From positions 182,250 through 246,249 of the forward strand of contig NZ_QNSE01000009.1 in NCBI RefSeq assembly GCF_003315485.1: a stretch of 64,000 nucleotides of DNA, in the 5' to 3' direction. The position numbers and the translations under genes are program-made. The notes beneath the pieces are model-generated. The model did no database searches. It saw nothing but the letters and a program-made list of their open reading frames with translations, and was not told the DNA's origin. Source of the stretch: Marinomonas rhizomae (GTDB taxonomy: Bacteria; Pseudomonadota; Gammaproteobacteria; Pseudomonadales; Marinomonadaceae). Below, one piece after another: positions 1 through 8,955 of this stretch (position 1 is the stretch's first letter; each line of letters opens with the position of its first letter).

Positions 1-1839
1 ATAAAGCTGACGCATAAGAGAGGCTCGCCAACTGTTCCACATGGTTGGGTTGGTTGCATTGATGTCGGCAACGGTAAGAATAAATAAGTAATCTAGGCGT
101 TCTTGATCTTTTACGTAACTCGCAAACTCCCAAATAACTTCAGGGTCAGAAATATCTTTACGTTGCGCAGTCACCGACATGAATAAATGATTTCGGACGA
201 GCCAAACAACAAGATCTGTGTCCTGTTTTGATAATCCATGGCGTTCGCAAAAAGCTTGAGCATCGACACACCCTAGTTCTGAGTGGTCGCCACCTCGACC
301 TTTTGCTATGTCATGATATAAGCCTGCTATGTATAAAAGTTCAACTTTTGCTACGTGGCGAATGGCTTGTGCCGAGATAGGAAATTTCTGCTTAAATTCT
401 GGTAGCCATAGGCGACGTAGGTTCTCTACCAACTGCAGTGTGTGAGCATCAACAGTATAGATATGGAATAAATCATGCTGCATTTGCCCAATGATGGCGC
501 CAAACTCCGGTAGATAGCGGCCAAGGAGGCCTAGATGTTTCATCGATCTTAGTATGCTGGTGAGTCGATATCGGCTGGCTATGATATCGAGAAATAGGTC
601 AGTATTTACTTTGTTGTTTCTATAATCGTCATCAATGAGGTCAAGGCTGTCGCGCAGTTGGCGCATGGTGTTAGCGCGAATGCCTCTGATGTTTTCGTGG
701 GCGCCCAATAAAACATATATTTCCAGCATGCTAGATGGGTTGTCTTGAAAGAGTGTATTGGAGCGCGCTTCAAGTTGGCCGTTGGCTATTTGAAAGTGAT
801 TGTTAATGACCTCAACGCTGTTGATTGCATCTTTTGCCAAAAAAGATTCTTCAAAGTGTTGGAGAAGTAGGTCGTTTAATTGCTGAATGGCAGCCACACT
901 TTGGTAATAGCCTTGCATAAAACGTTCTACGTTGCGTTTTAAATCGTCGTCATCAAAGCCAAATAGTTTGGTTAGGGTGCGTTGGTGGTCAAAAAGAAGT
1001 CTATCTTCTTTACGTCCTGCGACCATGTGCAAGGCCCAGCGAACTCTCCAGAGGTGGCTAACAGCGCCTTTTAGTTGAATATACTCGTCTTCAGAGAGGA
1101 ATTGTTTATCTATTAAGGCGCTAAGTCTATGTGTGTGTAGGTGTCGTTTGGCGACCCAGTCTATCACTTGCATATCTCTGAGGCCGCCCGGACATTCTTT
1201 TAGGTTTGGCTCTAGGTTGTAGGCGGTATTCTGATATTTTGCGTGGCGTTGCTTTTGTTCGGCTAATTTTGCTTGGTAAAATGAATGCCCATCCCACATT
1301 TTAGAAGTATCTACGTGTAGCTTGAGGGTGGCTAATAAATCAATTGGCCCTATGAGAGTGCGCGATTCAATCAAGTTTGTGATGATGGTGATGTCTTTTT
1401 CTGCCATCTCTGCGCATTCATTAATGGTTCGAACGCTGTGGCCAACATCCAAATTAATATCCCAAAGAAATGTTATGAAGGCTTCGATTTTGTGTTGAGG
1501 GGCAGAGGTTTCGTTTTCCATTAAAATCAGTAAATCAATATCTGACTTAGGGTGCAATTCGCCGCGACCGTACCCACCAACGGCGACTAGGCTGACATGC
1601 GGTTCGCAGTCTAGTGCTTTAGATATCCAGGCCGCCTGCATTACTTCGTCATAAAAAGAAGATAGGCCTTTTACGAGCTTTTCTATTGGGTAAAGGGAAT
1701 GAAAAAGATCGTTATAAAGATTGGTTTTTTCTTCAATGATGGCTTTGTAGTGTGAAATAGAGCAGCTCGGCTGTGCTAACTCATGTTTTTCTTCCTGTGT
1801 CAGTAGTGGCGGAGCGTCTGGAAAAGCAGGGAAGTCCAT
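1..1839 (-). CDS. glnD: Bifunctional uridylyltransferase/uridylyl-removing enzyme GlnD (5' part, runs off the window)
   Basis: GlnD adds UMP to and removes it from the PII proteins in response to glutamine, so it sets nitrogen status in the cytoplasm. Reading leftwards from the ATG at 1839 gives 613 open codons without a stop up to the window edge. Near residue 95 is the nucleotidyltransferase motif VGGYGRGELHPKSDIDLL, with the G-G-x-G-R-x-E-L and S-D-x-D signature. Near residue 500 the HD phosphohydrolase motif LYHDIAKGRGGDHSELG is readable. Family members are about 890 residues long, so roughly the last third, including the two ACT domains, lies outside. It sits upstream of map on the same strand but is read in the same leftward direction, as in E. 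coli where map and glnD are neighbours. Confidence 0.95.
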   Translation of the reverse strand, partial: MDFPAFPDAPPLLTQEEKHELAQPSCSISHYKAIIEEKTNLYNDLFHSLYPIEKLVKGLSSFYDEVMQAAWISKALDCEPHVSLVAVGGYGRGELHPKSDIDLLILMENETSAPQHKIEAFITFLWDINLDVGHSVRTINECAEMAEKDITIITNLIESRTLIGPIDLLATLKLHVDTSKMWDGHSFYQAKLAEQKQRHAKYQNTAYNLEPNLKECPGGLRDMQVIDWVAKRHLHTHRLSALIDKQFLSEDEYIQLKGAVSHLWRVRWALHMVAGRKEDRLLFDHQRTLTKLFGFDDDDLKRNVERFMQGYYQSVAAIQQLNDLLLQHFEESFLAKDAINSVEVINNHFQIANGQLEARSNTLFQDNPSSMLEIYVLLGAHENIRGIRANTMRQLRDSLDLIDDDYRNNKVNTDLFLDIIASRYRLTSILRSMKHLGLLGRYLPEFGAIIGQMQHDLFHIYTVDAHTLQLVENLRRLWLPEFKQKFPISAQAIRHVAKVELLYIAGLYHDIAKGRGGDHSELGCVDAQAFCERHGLSKQDTDLVVWLVRNHLFMSVTAQRKDISDPEVIWEFASYVKDQERLDYLFILTVADINATNPTMWNSWRASLMRQLY

Positions 1840-1890
1840 ACAATAGCCTCGAAGAATAAATGATTATTAAGGGTGCTAAATATTTTGGGC

Positions 1891-1920
1891 AAACTCGCTT
1901 CTCTTATAAGAAGCGAGTTT
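1891..1920 (-). terminator. Hairpin at the 3' end of map
   Basis: Perfect 12-bp inverted repeat (1891-1902 with 1909-1920) and a 6-base loop. The map stop codon at 1904-1906 falls in the loop. Read on the minus strand the stem is followed by only three T and then GCCC, so it is a weak intrinsic terminator at best, or a 3'-end stabiliser. Confidence 0.45.
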
Positions 1921-2761
1921 CTTCAGGTCGACGGGTAAGTACTTCAACCCCATCAGCAGTGACAAGAAGGGTGTGTTCATATTGAGCCGATAAGCGCCCG
2001 TCTTTGGTTTTTGCAATCCAGTTATCTGGTCCGGTGTGTTTCACCTGTTTTTTGCCAGCGTTGATCATTGGCTCTATGGTGAGGGTCATTCCTTCTTCTA
2101 GCATTACGCCAGTACCAGCTTTTCCGTAATGAGCAACTTGTGGTTCGCCGTGAAAAGTCGTTCCAACACCGTGACCACAATATTCTTCAACTACTGAGTA
2201 GTGGTGTTTATGGGCATGGGCCGAAATAGCCGCGCCGATATCACCAAGACGTGCACCGGGTTTTACCATGTCGATAGCAAGATAGAGGCATTCTTGAGTG
2301 ATGTTTGCTAAGCGTTCTGCGTGAGGTAGAGCGGGGCCTGCGAAAAACATTTTACTAGTGTCGCCGTAATATCCATCTTTAATAATAGTGATATCAATAT
2401 TAACCACATCCCCTTTTTTTAAGGCTTTATCATTTGGGATGCCATGACAGATAACATCATTGACAGATGTGCAGCAAGATTTAGGGAAACCGTGATAATT
2501 TAAAGGGGCTGGAATAGCTCCTTGTACGTCAACAATGTAGTTGTGGGCAATAATGTCGATTTGCTCGGTTGTTGCGCCTGGAACAACAAACTCCTCTAGC
2601 ATAACCAGTACATCGGCCGCTAATTTTCCTGCGGTGCGCATGCCTTCAATGTCACTAATGTCTGTGAAACGTGTTGATGCTGGGCGAGGTGTCCAGCTAG
2701 GTGCCTCAATTCGACCGTTTTTAGTCAGCTCTTCAATTTTTTGTAGGGTTTCGTTGCTCAT
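1904..2761 (-). CDS. map: Type I methionine aminopeptidase
   Basis: Removes the initiator methionine from new proteins, a cytosolic metalloenzyme. The 285-residue product has the full pita-bread fold signature: metal ligands Asp in VNIDITI, Asp in YGDTS, His in CGHGVGTTFHG, Glu in TIEPM and Glu in AQYEH. It is about 20 residues longer than E. coli Map, the extra being an N-terminal lead before the conserved DIEGMRTAGKLAA helix. It diverges from rpsB, the usual gammaproteobacterial arrangement. No strong Shine-Dalgarno is visible before the ATG at 2761. The last codons lie inside a 12-bp stem that may serve as its terminator. Confidence 0.96.
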   Translation of the reverse strand: MSNETLQKIEELTKNGRIEAPSWTPRPASTRFTDISDIEGMRTAGKLAADVLVMLEEFVVPGATTEQIDIIAHNYIVDVQGAIPAPLNYHGFPKSCCTSVNDVICHGIPNDKALKKGDVVNIDITIIKDGYYGDTSKMFFAGPALPHAERLANITQECLYLAIDMVKPGARLGDIGAAISAHAHKHHYSVVEEYCGHGVGTTFHGEPQVAHYGKAGTGVMLEEGMTLTIEPMINAGKKQVKHTGPDNWIAKTKDGRLSAQYEHTLLVTADGVEVLTRRPEETRFL

Positions 2762-2899
2762 AATTCACATGTCTTAAAATGGGTTTATATCTATGTCGAT
2801 AATATCGTTGCGAGACATTCTACATGACTTGAGCGGCAGAATCGCCTCTCTAGTTGAAAAAAACGTTCCTCTCGTAGTGTGTAAAAAGTACGTTCAAGT

Positions 2900-2930
2900 C
2901 TTTTGGTTTTTGCCTGGATGTGGTATAAAA
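2900..2930 (+). promoter_or_regulatory. rpsB promoter with extended -10
   Basis: The sequence TGGTATAAA at 2921-2929 is an extended -10 element (TG, one base, TATAAA). A poor -35 candidate lies about 18 bases upstream. It would start RNA near 2936 and give a leader of about 160 nt before rpsB, close to the leader length I recall for E. coli rpsB. It lies in the gap between the divergent map and rpsB genes. Confidence 0.6.
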
Positions 2931-2935
2931 CGCCG

Positions 2936-3094
2936 GCTTGTTAGGCTTGTGCCTAAAATAAGCGAATTTATTTAAATCAACGATCTTGCCGCTATTAAAG
3001 AAAGGGTCTTGGGTGTCTTAGGTTGCCTTAAACCTTATTTGACTGACGCTTTCAGCTGGTAAGCATAAATAACCCAAATTTAAAGGATAGTAAA
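2936..3094 (+). promoter_or_regulatory. rpsB 5' leader, probable S2 autoregulatory leader
   Basis: About 160 untranslated bases lie between the predicted start of transcription and rpsB. It begins with a perfect 6-bp hairpin TTAGGC-TTGT-GCCTAA just after the promoter and ends in the ribosome site AAAGGAT before the ATG. In gammaproteobacteria, ribosomal protein S2 represses rpsB-tsf through the rpsB leader; that role here is inferred from position and length, not from a matched structure. Confidence 0.45.
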
Positions 3095-3829
3095 ATGCCT
3101 ACAGTTTCTATGCGCGACCTATTATTGGTTGGTTCACACTTCGGTCACCAAACTCGTTACTGGAACCCAAAAATGAAGCCTTTCATTTTTGGTGCTCGTA
3201 ACAAGATTCACATCATTAACCTTGAGCACACTGTTCCAGCTCTTAATAACGCTCTTGAGCTTGTTAAGAAAATGGCTGAAAACAAAAACAAGGTTTTGTT
3301 TGTTGGTACTAAGCGTGCTGCATCTAAAACGATTAAAGAGCAAGCTGCTCGCTCTGGTATGCCATACGTTAACCACCGTTGGTTAGGTGGTATGTTGACT
3401 AACTACAAAACAATTCGTGCATCTATCAAGCGTCTTCGTGAGCTTGAGAATCAAATGTCCGATGGTACTTTCGACAAGCTGACTAAAAAAGAAGCTTTGA
3501 TGCGTACTCGTGAGCTTGAAAAACTAGAGCTTTCTATGGGTGGTATCAAGGATATGGGCGGCCTTCCTGATGTATTGTTCGTAGTTGACGTTGATCATGA
3601 GCGTATTGCGATTAAAGAAGCAAACAAATTAGGTATTCCTGTTATCGGTATCGTTGATACTAACAGTAATCCAGATGGTGTTGATTACATCATCCCAGCT
3701 AACGATGATGCGATTCGTGCAGTTCAATTGTACGTTGGCGCTTTTGCTGATGCAGTTCTTGAAGGTCGTAATGCGACTGCTGGTACTGCTGATGAGTTCG
3801 TTGAAGTAAGCGAAGCAACTGAAGCGTAA
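3095..3829 (+). CDS. rpsB: 30S ribosomal protein S2
   Basis: Structural protein of the small ribosomal subunit that helps bind S1. The 244-residue product starts [19 protein letters not shown] and contains the conserved [13 protein letters not shown] and [13 protein letters not shown] blocks; E. coli S2 has 241 residues. The ATG at 3095 follows AAAGGAT at good spacing. It is first in the translation-factor operon with tsf 85 bases downstream. A hairpin with a T run between the two genes suggests partial termination, giving more S2 than EF-Ts transcript. Confidence 0.98.
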   Translation: MPTVSMRDLLLVGSHFGHQTRYWNPKMKPFIFGARNKIHIINLEHTVPALNNALELVKKMAENKNKVLFVGTKRAASKTIKEQAARSGMPYVNHRWLGGMLTNYKTIRASIKRLRELENQMSDGTFDKLTKKEALMRTRELEKLELSMGGIKDMGGLPDVLFVVDVDHERIAIKEANKLGIPVIGIVDTNSNPDGVDYIIPANDDAIRAVQLYVGAFADAVLEGRNATAGTADEFVEVSEATEA

Positions 3830-3857
3830 GCAAACTTTCTAGTTTGTTCTGGTTTCT

Positions 3858-3884
3858 AAAGGGAGGTTTCTTGCCTCCTTTTTT
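3858..3884 (+). terminator. Hairpin terminator/attenuator between rpsB and tsf
   Basis: GGAGG (3862-3866) pairs with CCTCC (3874-3878), extended by A-T pairs on both sides, and is followed by six T. It is inside the rpsB-tsf unit, so it is likely a partial terminator. Confidence 0.7.
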
Positions 3885-3914
3885 AAATTTGAATTGGTAT
3901 AAAGAGGATTTAAC

Positions 3915-4775
3915 ATGGCCGCAGTATCTGCAGCATTGGTAAAAGAGCTACGTGATCGTACTGGCCTAGGCATGATGGAGTGTAAAAAAGCACTTGTCGC
4001 TGCTAACGCTGATATCGAAGTGGCTATCGAAGAACTACGTAAATCAAGTGGCATGAAGGCAGCTAAAAAAGCGGGCCGTACTGCAGCTGAAGGTACAATC
4101 ATTATGCGTGTTGCTGATGATTCATCTTACGGTGTCTTGGTTGAAGTTAACTCTGAAACTGACTTCGCTTCTCGTGATGCGGGTTTCATCTCTTTCGCTA
4201 ATAAAATAGCTGACGTTGTCTTTGCAACGAAAGAAACAGATATGGCGAAAGTGGTTTCAGGTGAAATGCTTGAAGCTCGTGAAGCTTTAGTGCAAAAAAT
4301 CGGTGAAAACATCACGCCTCGTCGTGCTGTCATCATTGAAGGCGGTTTAGTTGGTGGTTACCTTCACGGTAATGGCCAAATCGCTGTATTGACTCAATTG
4401 GAAGGCGGTTCTGCGGAATTGGCTAAAGATGTTTCTATGCACGTTGCCGCTGTATCTCCTCGCGTTGTTCGCGGTGAAGATATGCCTGCTGATGTTCTTG
4501 CAAAAGAAGAAGAGATTGTTCGTGCGCAGCCAGACATGGCTGGTAAACCAGCAGAGATCGTTGATAAAATGATTGTTGGTCGTATGAAGAAGTTCTTAGC
4601 TGAAAATAGCTTGACTGAGCAGCCTTTTGTTAAGAATCCAGAAGTTAAAGTGGGTCAGTTAGTAAAAGACGCTGGCGCAACGGTCACTTCTTTCATTCGC
4701 CTTGAAGTGGGTGAAGGTATTGAAGTTGCTGAAGTGGATTTCGCGGCAGAAGTAGCAGCACAACTTAGAGGTTAA
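3915..4775 (+). CDS. tsf: Elongation factor Ts
   Basis: Guanine-nucleotide exchange factor that recycles EF-Tu from GDP to GTP in the cytoplasm. The 286-residue product has the N-terminal UBA-like helix with the [16 protein letters not shown] signature (residues about 10-26), then the [13 protein letters not shown] core that contacts EF-Tu. E. coli EF-Ts has 283 residues. The ATG follows AGAGGA. It is co-oriented with rpsB upstream and separated from pyrH by a strong terminator. Confidence 0.98.
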   Translation: MAAVSAALVKELRDRTGLGMMECKKALVAANADIEVAIEELRKSSGMKAAKKAGRTAAEGTIIMRVADDSSYGVLVEVNSETDFASRDAGFISFANKIADVVFATKETDMAKVVSGEMLEAREALVQKIGENITPRRAVIIEGGLVGGYLHGNGQIAVLTQLEGGSAELAKDVSMHVAAVSPRVVRGEDMPADVLAKEEEIVRAQPDMAGKPAEIVDKMIVGRMKKFLAENSLTEQPFVKNPEVKVGQLVKDAGATVTSFIRLEVGEGIEVAEVDFAAEVAAQLRG

Positions 4776-4800
4776 TTCTTAGTTGTAATGTCTTGCAAAA

Positions 4801-4828
4801 AAAAGGGGCAGCTTGACTGCCCCTTTTT
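4801..4828 (+). terminator. Intrinsic terminator after tsf
   Basis: An 11-bp stem AAAAGGGGCAG/CTGCCCC(TTTT) with a 5-base loop, then a T run. The A tract before it makes it potentially active in both directions. It separates rpsB-tsf from pyrH. Confidence 0.9.
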
Positions 4829-4905
4829 ATGAGAAGTGAGAGCGATGAGTGTCGGTTAGATTGACCTCAGTTATTCAAGAAATGAAATCATTGCCGGAGG
4901 TTGGT

Positions 4906-5628
4906 ATGCCAAAAGAAAAGAGTCCAAAATACAAAAGAATTTTGCTTAAGCTGAGCGGCGAAGCCTTGATGGGTGATGAGTCCTTTGGTATCGACCCTAA
5001 AGTGTTGAATCGTATCGCCTTAGAAATTGGTCAATTACGCGGTATCGGTGTTGAAGTCGGCATTGTTATTGGTGGTGGTAACTTGTTCCGCGGTCAGGCG
5101 TTAAGTCAGGCTGGTATGGATCGAGTGACTGGTGACCATATGGGGATGTTGGCGACGGTAATGAATGCCTTGGCAATGCGTGACGCGTTAGAGCGTGCCA
5201 ATATTGCTACTCGCGTGATGTCGGCAATTACAATGACTGGCATCGTTGAGCCTTATGATAGACGTCGTGCCATGCGCTTGATGAAAGAAGGTGATGTGCT
5301 CATTTTCTCTGCTGGTACAGGTAATCCTTTCTTTACGACGGACTCTGCTGCTTGTTTGCGCGGTATTGAGATTGATGCAGATGTCGTATTAAAAGCCACG
5401 AAAGTAGACGGTGTTTACTCTGCGGATCCTATGAAAGATCCTGCTGCAGTGAAATATGATACATTGGGCTACGATGAAGTTCTTGAAAAACAATTAGGTG
5501 TCATGGACTTAACGGCAATATGTTTGACCCGTGATCACAGTATGCCAATACGCGTATTTAATATGAATAAGCCAGGAGCCTTGGTTAATATCATGGTTGG
5601 TGGCAGTGAAGGTACCCTGATTAAGTGA
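4906..5628 (+). CDS. pyrH: UMP kinase
   Basis: Phosphorylates UMP to UDP; hexameric bacterial amino-acid-kinase-fold enzyme, activated by GTP and inhibited by UTP in relatives. I chose the ATG at 4906 because GGAGG lies five bases before it and the product then begins [20 protein letters not shown] as in the family, 240 residues. An in-frame GTG at 4849 would add 19 unconserved residues. Motifs seen are [20 protein letters not shown] and the [15 protein letters not shown] segment. frr follows after seven bases, with its ribosome site at the pyrH stop. Confidence 0.97.
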   Translation: MPKEKSPKYKRILLKLSGEALMGDESFGIDPKVLNRIALEIGQLRGIGVEVGIVIGGGNLFRGQALSQAGMDRVTGDHMGMLATVMNALAMRDALERANIATRVMSAITMTGIVEPYDRRRAMRLMKEGDVLIFSAGTGNPFFTTDSAACLRGIEIDADVVLKATKVDGVYSADPMKDPAAVKYDTLGYDEVLEKQLGVMDLTAICLTRDHSMPIRVFNMNKPGALVNIMVGGSEGTLIK

Positions 5629-5635
5629 GGAAGTT

Positions 5636-6193
5636 ATGATTAACGAAATTCTTAAAGACGCAGAAGACCGTATGAGCAAGGCTGTTGCTTCTGTCGAGTC
5701 TGCGTTTAAAAAAATCCGTACAGGTCGTGCGCACCCAAGCATTTTAGATTCAGTTAAAGTGAACTATTACGGTTCTGACACTCCATTAAGCCAGGTTGCT
5801 AACATTACAGTTGAAGATGCACGAACTTTGGGGGTTTCCCCATGGGAAAATAACTTAGTTCCTGAAATTGAAAAAGCCATCATGAAATCTGATCTTGGCT
5901 TGAATCCAGCGACTAATGGCAATCTAATTCGAATCCCTATGCCTGCATTAACAGAAGAAACTCGTAAGAATTACTTTAAGCAAGCAAAGAGCGAAGCTGA
6001 AAATGGCCGTATTGCCATCCGTAATATTCGTCGTGATGCAAACGGCAGTCTTAAAGACCTAGTAAAAGAAAAAGAGATTTCTGAAGACGACGATCGTCGT
6101 GGACAGGATCAAGTTCAGAAAATTACTGACAAGTATGTTGCTCTGGTTGAAGAGCGTCTTGCTGCAAAAGAAAAAGACTTGATGGAAATTTAA
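5636..6193 (+). CDS. frr: Ribosome recycling factor
   Basis: Splits post-termination ribosomes together with EF-G. The 185-residue product has the three-helix-bundle/beta domain layout, with [15 protein letters not shown] near residue 25 and [21 protein letters not shown] near residue 133. The length matches the family. GAGGAAG before the ATG overlaps the end of pyrH, so the two genes are probably translated from one message. A hairpin follows immediately. Confidence 0.98.
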   Translation: MINEILKDAEDRMSKAVASVESAFKKIRTGRAHPSILDSVKVNYYGSDTPLSQVANITVEDARTLGVSPWENNLVPEIEKAIMKSDLGLNPATNGNLIRIPMPALTEETRKNYFKQAKSEAENGRIAIRNIRRDANGSLKDLVKEKEISEDDDRRGQDQVQKITDKYVALVEERLAAKEKDLMEI

Positions 6194-6201
6194 TGGAGAA
6201 G

Positions 6202-6224
6202 GCGGGCTTTGGCTCGCTTTTTTT
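6202..6224 (+). terminator. Short hairpin terminator after frr
   Basis: GCGGGC (6202-6207) and GCTCGC (6212-6217) pair with one G-T wobble around a TTTG loop and are followed by seven T. It lies between frr and uppS. Confidence 0.7.
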
Positions 6225-6242
6225 ATTGACTAGGGTAATGCT

Positions 6243-6974
6243 ATGTCTGTATTGGATGGCGCTGATCTTAACTCAGCGGTCGGCCCGGCTCATATTGCCA
6301 TCATCATGGATGGTAATAACCGTTGGGCAAAGAAAAAACACCTTCCGAGTATTGCTGGTCATACTGCAGGAGCATCAGCGGTGCGTCGCGTGGTTGAGGC
6401 GGCTGCTAGATCTGGTGTTAAAGTCTTGACTCTATTCGCTTTTTCTAGTGAAAACTGGAAACGCCCTAAGTTAGAAGTGGATGGCTTAATGACATTGTTT
6501 ATGCGCTCTTTGAAGAAAGAGTTTAAGCGATTGAATGAGCATAAGATTAGGCTTAGAGTGATAGGTGATCTTTCAGGCTTCAGTAAAGGTTTGCAAAAGC
6601 AAATCAAGAATGTTGAAGATGCAACCAAAGACAATGACCAGATGACCTTGGTGATTGCAGCTAATTATGGTGGTCGCTGGGATATTGCTCAAGCGTCAAA
6701 AGCTATAGCTGAACGTGTTGTGCTAGGTGAACTCTCTCCAGAAAATATTAATGAAGAGTTGTTGAGTGAGCATATGCAATTGGCTGACTTACCTGCGCCT
6801 GATCTTTTGATTCGAACTTCGGGAGAAGAGCGTATAAGCAATTTTTTGCTTTGGCAAACGGCCTACTCTGAATTTATTTTTCTTCCGGTTTTGTGGCCGG
6901 ACTTTGATCAAAAACATTTTGATGAGGCTATTGAAACTTATCAAAACCGTCAACGTCGTTATGGTGGTCGATAA
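6243..6974 (+). CDS. uppS: Undecaprenyl diphosphate synthase (cis-prenyltransferase)
   Basis: Builds C55 undecaprenyl diphosphate from farnesyl diphosphate and isopentenyl diphosphate, the lipid carrier for peptidoglycan and O-antigen. The 243-residue product carries the catalytic IIMDGNNRWAKKK motif near residue 20, FAFSSENWKRP near residue 65 and the C-terminal DLLIRTSGEERISNF signature. It begins a tight group with cdsA two bases downstream and dxr, rseP and bamA after that. Confidence 0.97.
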   Translation: MSVLDGADLNSAVGPAHIAIIMDGNNRWAKKKHLPSIAGHTAGASAVRRVVEAAARSGVKVLTLFAFSSENWKRPKLEVDGLMTLFMRSLKKEFKRLNEHKIRLRVIGDLSGFSKGLQKQIKNVEDATKDNDQMTLVIAANYGGRWDIAQASKAIAERVVLGELSPENINEELLSEHMQLADLPAPDLLIRTSGEERISNFLLWQTAYSEFIFLPVLWPDFDQKHFDEAIETYQNRQRRYGGR

Positions 6975-6976
6975 CC

Positions 6977-7780
6977 ATGTTACTCCCTCGAATTCTTAGT
7001 GCCATAGTCATGGCTGTGTTGTTCATTTGTGCTGTTTTTGTGCTTGAAGCCTCTAATTTTATTTTTGCCATGGGTGTGGTTGTGTTTTTGGCTGGTTGGG
7101 AGTGGGCGCGTTTATCGGGTGTCATCAATCAAGCTGGCCGTGTTCTGTTTGCGGCTTTTATCGGTTTTATTTGTTTTGTTGTCTTGATTTATAACTTGCA
7201 AAAAACATTGCTATATTTAAGCCCTTTATTATGGCTGTTGGCGTTGTATTGGGTGATGCGTTATCCCGCGCTACTTATTTGGCGACATATTTTTAGTCGT
7301 TTGCTGTTTGGTGTCTTGGTATTGGTGACAACTTGGTCATCGTTAGTGGTATTGAAGCAATCAGATAATTTTGTGGTATGGGTGTTATTGCTTATGGGCT
7401 TGATTTGGGGCGCGGATTCCGGGGCTTATTTTGCTGGTCGAGCATTTGGTAAAAGAAAGTTGGCGCGTTTTGTTAGTCCTGGCAAGTCGTGGGAAGGCGT
7501 GATTGGTGGTTTGCTTCTTACTCAGGTAGGCATTGTTGTTTTTGCCATATTAAGTGATGTTACATTTTTCAATTGGTGTATGTTGGCTGCCATTGCATTA
7601 ATAACTTCGTCTGTTTCTGTATTGGGAGATTTGACGGAAAGTCTATTTAAACGTCATGAAGAGTTAAAAGATTCTAGCCACCTTATTCCTGGGCATGGCG
7701 GTGTGATGGATCGGGTTGATAGCTTAGTTGCTGCTGCTCCTATTTATGTATTATTGCTGAGTTTGGCAGGGTGGCTTTAA
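6977..7780 (+). CDS. cdsA: Phosphatidate cytidylyltransferase (CDP-diacylglycerol synthase)
   Basis: Makes CDP-diacylglycerol from phosphatidate and CTP in the inner membrane, the branch point for all phospholipids. The 267-residue product is a multi-spanning membrane protein with the C-terminal family signature SLFKRHEELKDSSHLIPGHG followed by GVMDRVDS, including the metal-binding KD and DR-D residues. It starts two bases after uppS, and its stop overlaps the dxr start (TAATG). pssA at 61 kb uses its product. Confidence 0.96.
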   Translation: MLLPRILSAIVMAVLFICAVFVLEASNFIFAMGVVVFLAGWEWARLSGVINQAGRVLFAAFIGFICFVVLIYNLQKTLLYLSPLLWLLALYWVMRYPALLIWRHIFSRLLFGVLVLVTTWSSLVVLKQSDNFVVWVLLLMGLIWGADSGAYFAGRAFGKRKLARFVSPGKSWEGVIGGLLLTQVGIVVFAILSDVTFFNWCMLAAIALITSSVSVLGDLTESLFKRHEELKDSSHLIPGHGGVMDRVDSLVAAAPIYVLLLSLAGWL

Positions 7781-8955
7781 TGCAAGGTATTTGCTTGTTG
7801 GGAGCGACTGGGTCGATTGGCCAAAGTACACTTGATATCATCGCTCAACACCCAGAGAAATTTACTTTAGTTAATGCCTCGGCAAATGAAAGTGTAGATA
7901 AAATGGCGGAGATATGTCGTCGTTTTAAGCCTTTGCGTGTCGTAATGGGGTCTCAGCAGGCTCGTGATGAATTAGCGTATAAATGCCAAGGTTTGGCTAT
8001 ATCGTTCGAGTGGGGGGAAGAGGCTCTAGACAGTATTGCCTCTGATTCTGCTGTTGATCAGGTTATGGCTGCTATTATGGGCTTTGCTGGCCTTAAACCA
8101 ACTTTGGCTGGTATTCGTGCTGGTAAGCGAACCTTATTAGCCAATAAGGAGTCCTTGGTTACAGCTGGTAAGCTTTTTATGGACGAGGTGGCTCGTCATG
8201 ATGTTATGCTTTTGCCAATAGACAGTGAGCACAATGCGATTTATCAGAGCTTACCGCAAACGTCACATGGCGCTCATCAACAAGATGTGTCAAAAATACT
8301 TCTTACGGCATCTGGTGGTCCTTTTAGATCTTGGACGCTAGATGAAATGAAGTTTGTCACGCCTGAACAGGCTTGTAAGCACCCGAATTGGTCTATGGGG
8401 CAAAAAATTTCGATTGATTCAGCTTCTTTGATGAACAAGGGTCTTGAATTGATTGAGGCTTGTTGGCTATTTGATGTGACGCCAAATCAGGTTGATGTTG
8501 TGGTTCACCCTGAAAGTATTATTCACTCCATGGTGTCTTACTTAGATGGCTCTGTGATTGCTCAGATGGGCAATCCTGATATGAAAATTCCAATTGCTTA
8601 TGGGATGAGTTGGCCAAACCGTATAGAAACAAGTGTTCCGCCTTTAAATTTGGTGGATGTTGCTCGCCTGAATTTTGAGTCTCCTGATTTAATGCGTTTT
8701 CCGAATTTGAAATTAGCCTCCGATGCTTGGTTTATGGGGGGGACAGCTATGGCTGTGTTGAATGCAACAAATGAAATTGCGGTGACAGCTTTTTTGAATC
8801 GTCAGATTGGCTTTCTGGATATTGCAAGACTGAATGAGCGGGTGTTGATGGCGGCGAATATTGTTGCTGTGAATGACCTTGATGATGTTTTTGAAGCAGA
8901 TCGATATTCTCGTCAATTGGCATTGGGTATGATTTCTAGCGGTAATTTTTCATGA
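7780..8955 (+). CDS. dxr: 1-deoxy-D-xylulose 5-phosphate reductoisomerase
   Basis: First committed step of the MEP isoprenoid pathway: DXP to MEP with NADPH and a divalent metal. The product of 391 residues starts MQGICLLGATGSIGQST (NADPH-binding loop) and contains NKESLV, the metal-binding DSEHNAIYQ and SLMNKGLELIEA. The ATG at 7780 shares a base with the cdsA stop and has AGGGTGG six bases upstream. An in-frame GTG at 7771 is less likely. ispD and ispF of the same pathway are at 34-35 kb. Confidence 0.97.
   Translation: MQGICLLGATGSIGQSTLDIIAQHPEKFTLVNASANESVDKMAEICRRFKPLRVVMGSQQARDELAYKCQGLAISFEWGEEALDSIASDSAVDQVMAAIMGFAGLKPTLAGIRAGKRTLLANKESLVTAGKLFMDEVARHDVMLLPIDSEHNAIYQSLPQTSHGAHQQDVSKILLTASGGPFRSWTLDEMKFVTPEQACKHPNWSMGQKISIDSASLMNKGLELIEACWLFDVTPNQVDVVVHPESIIHSMVSYLDGSVIAQMGNPDMKIPIAYGMSWPNRIETSVPPLNLVDVARLNFESPDLMRFPNLKLASDAWFMGGTAMAVLNATNEIAVTAFLNRQIGFLDIARLNERVLMAANIVAVNDLDDVFEADRYSRQLALGMISSGNFS

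Noticed and set aside
2793..2975. 60-codon ORF between map and rpsB
   Set aside because: It spans the rpsB promoter, has no good ribosome site and no recognisable protein features.
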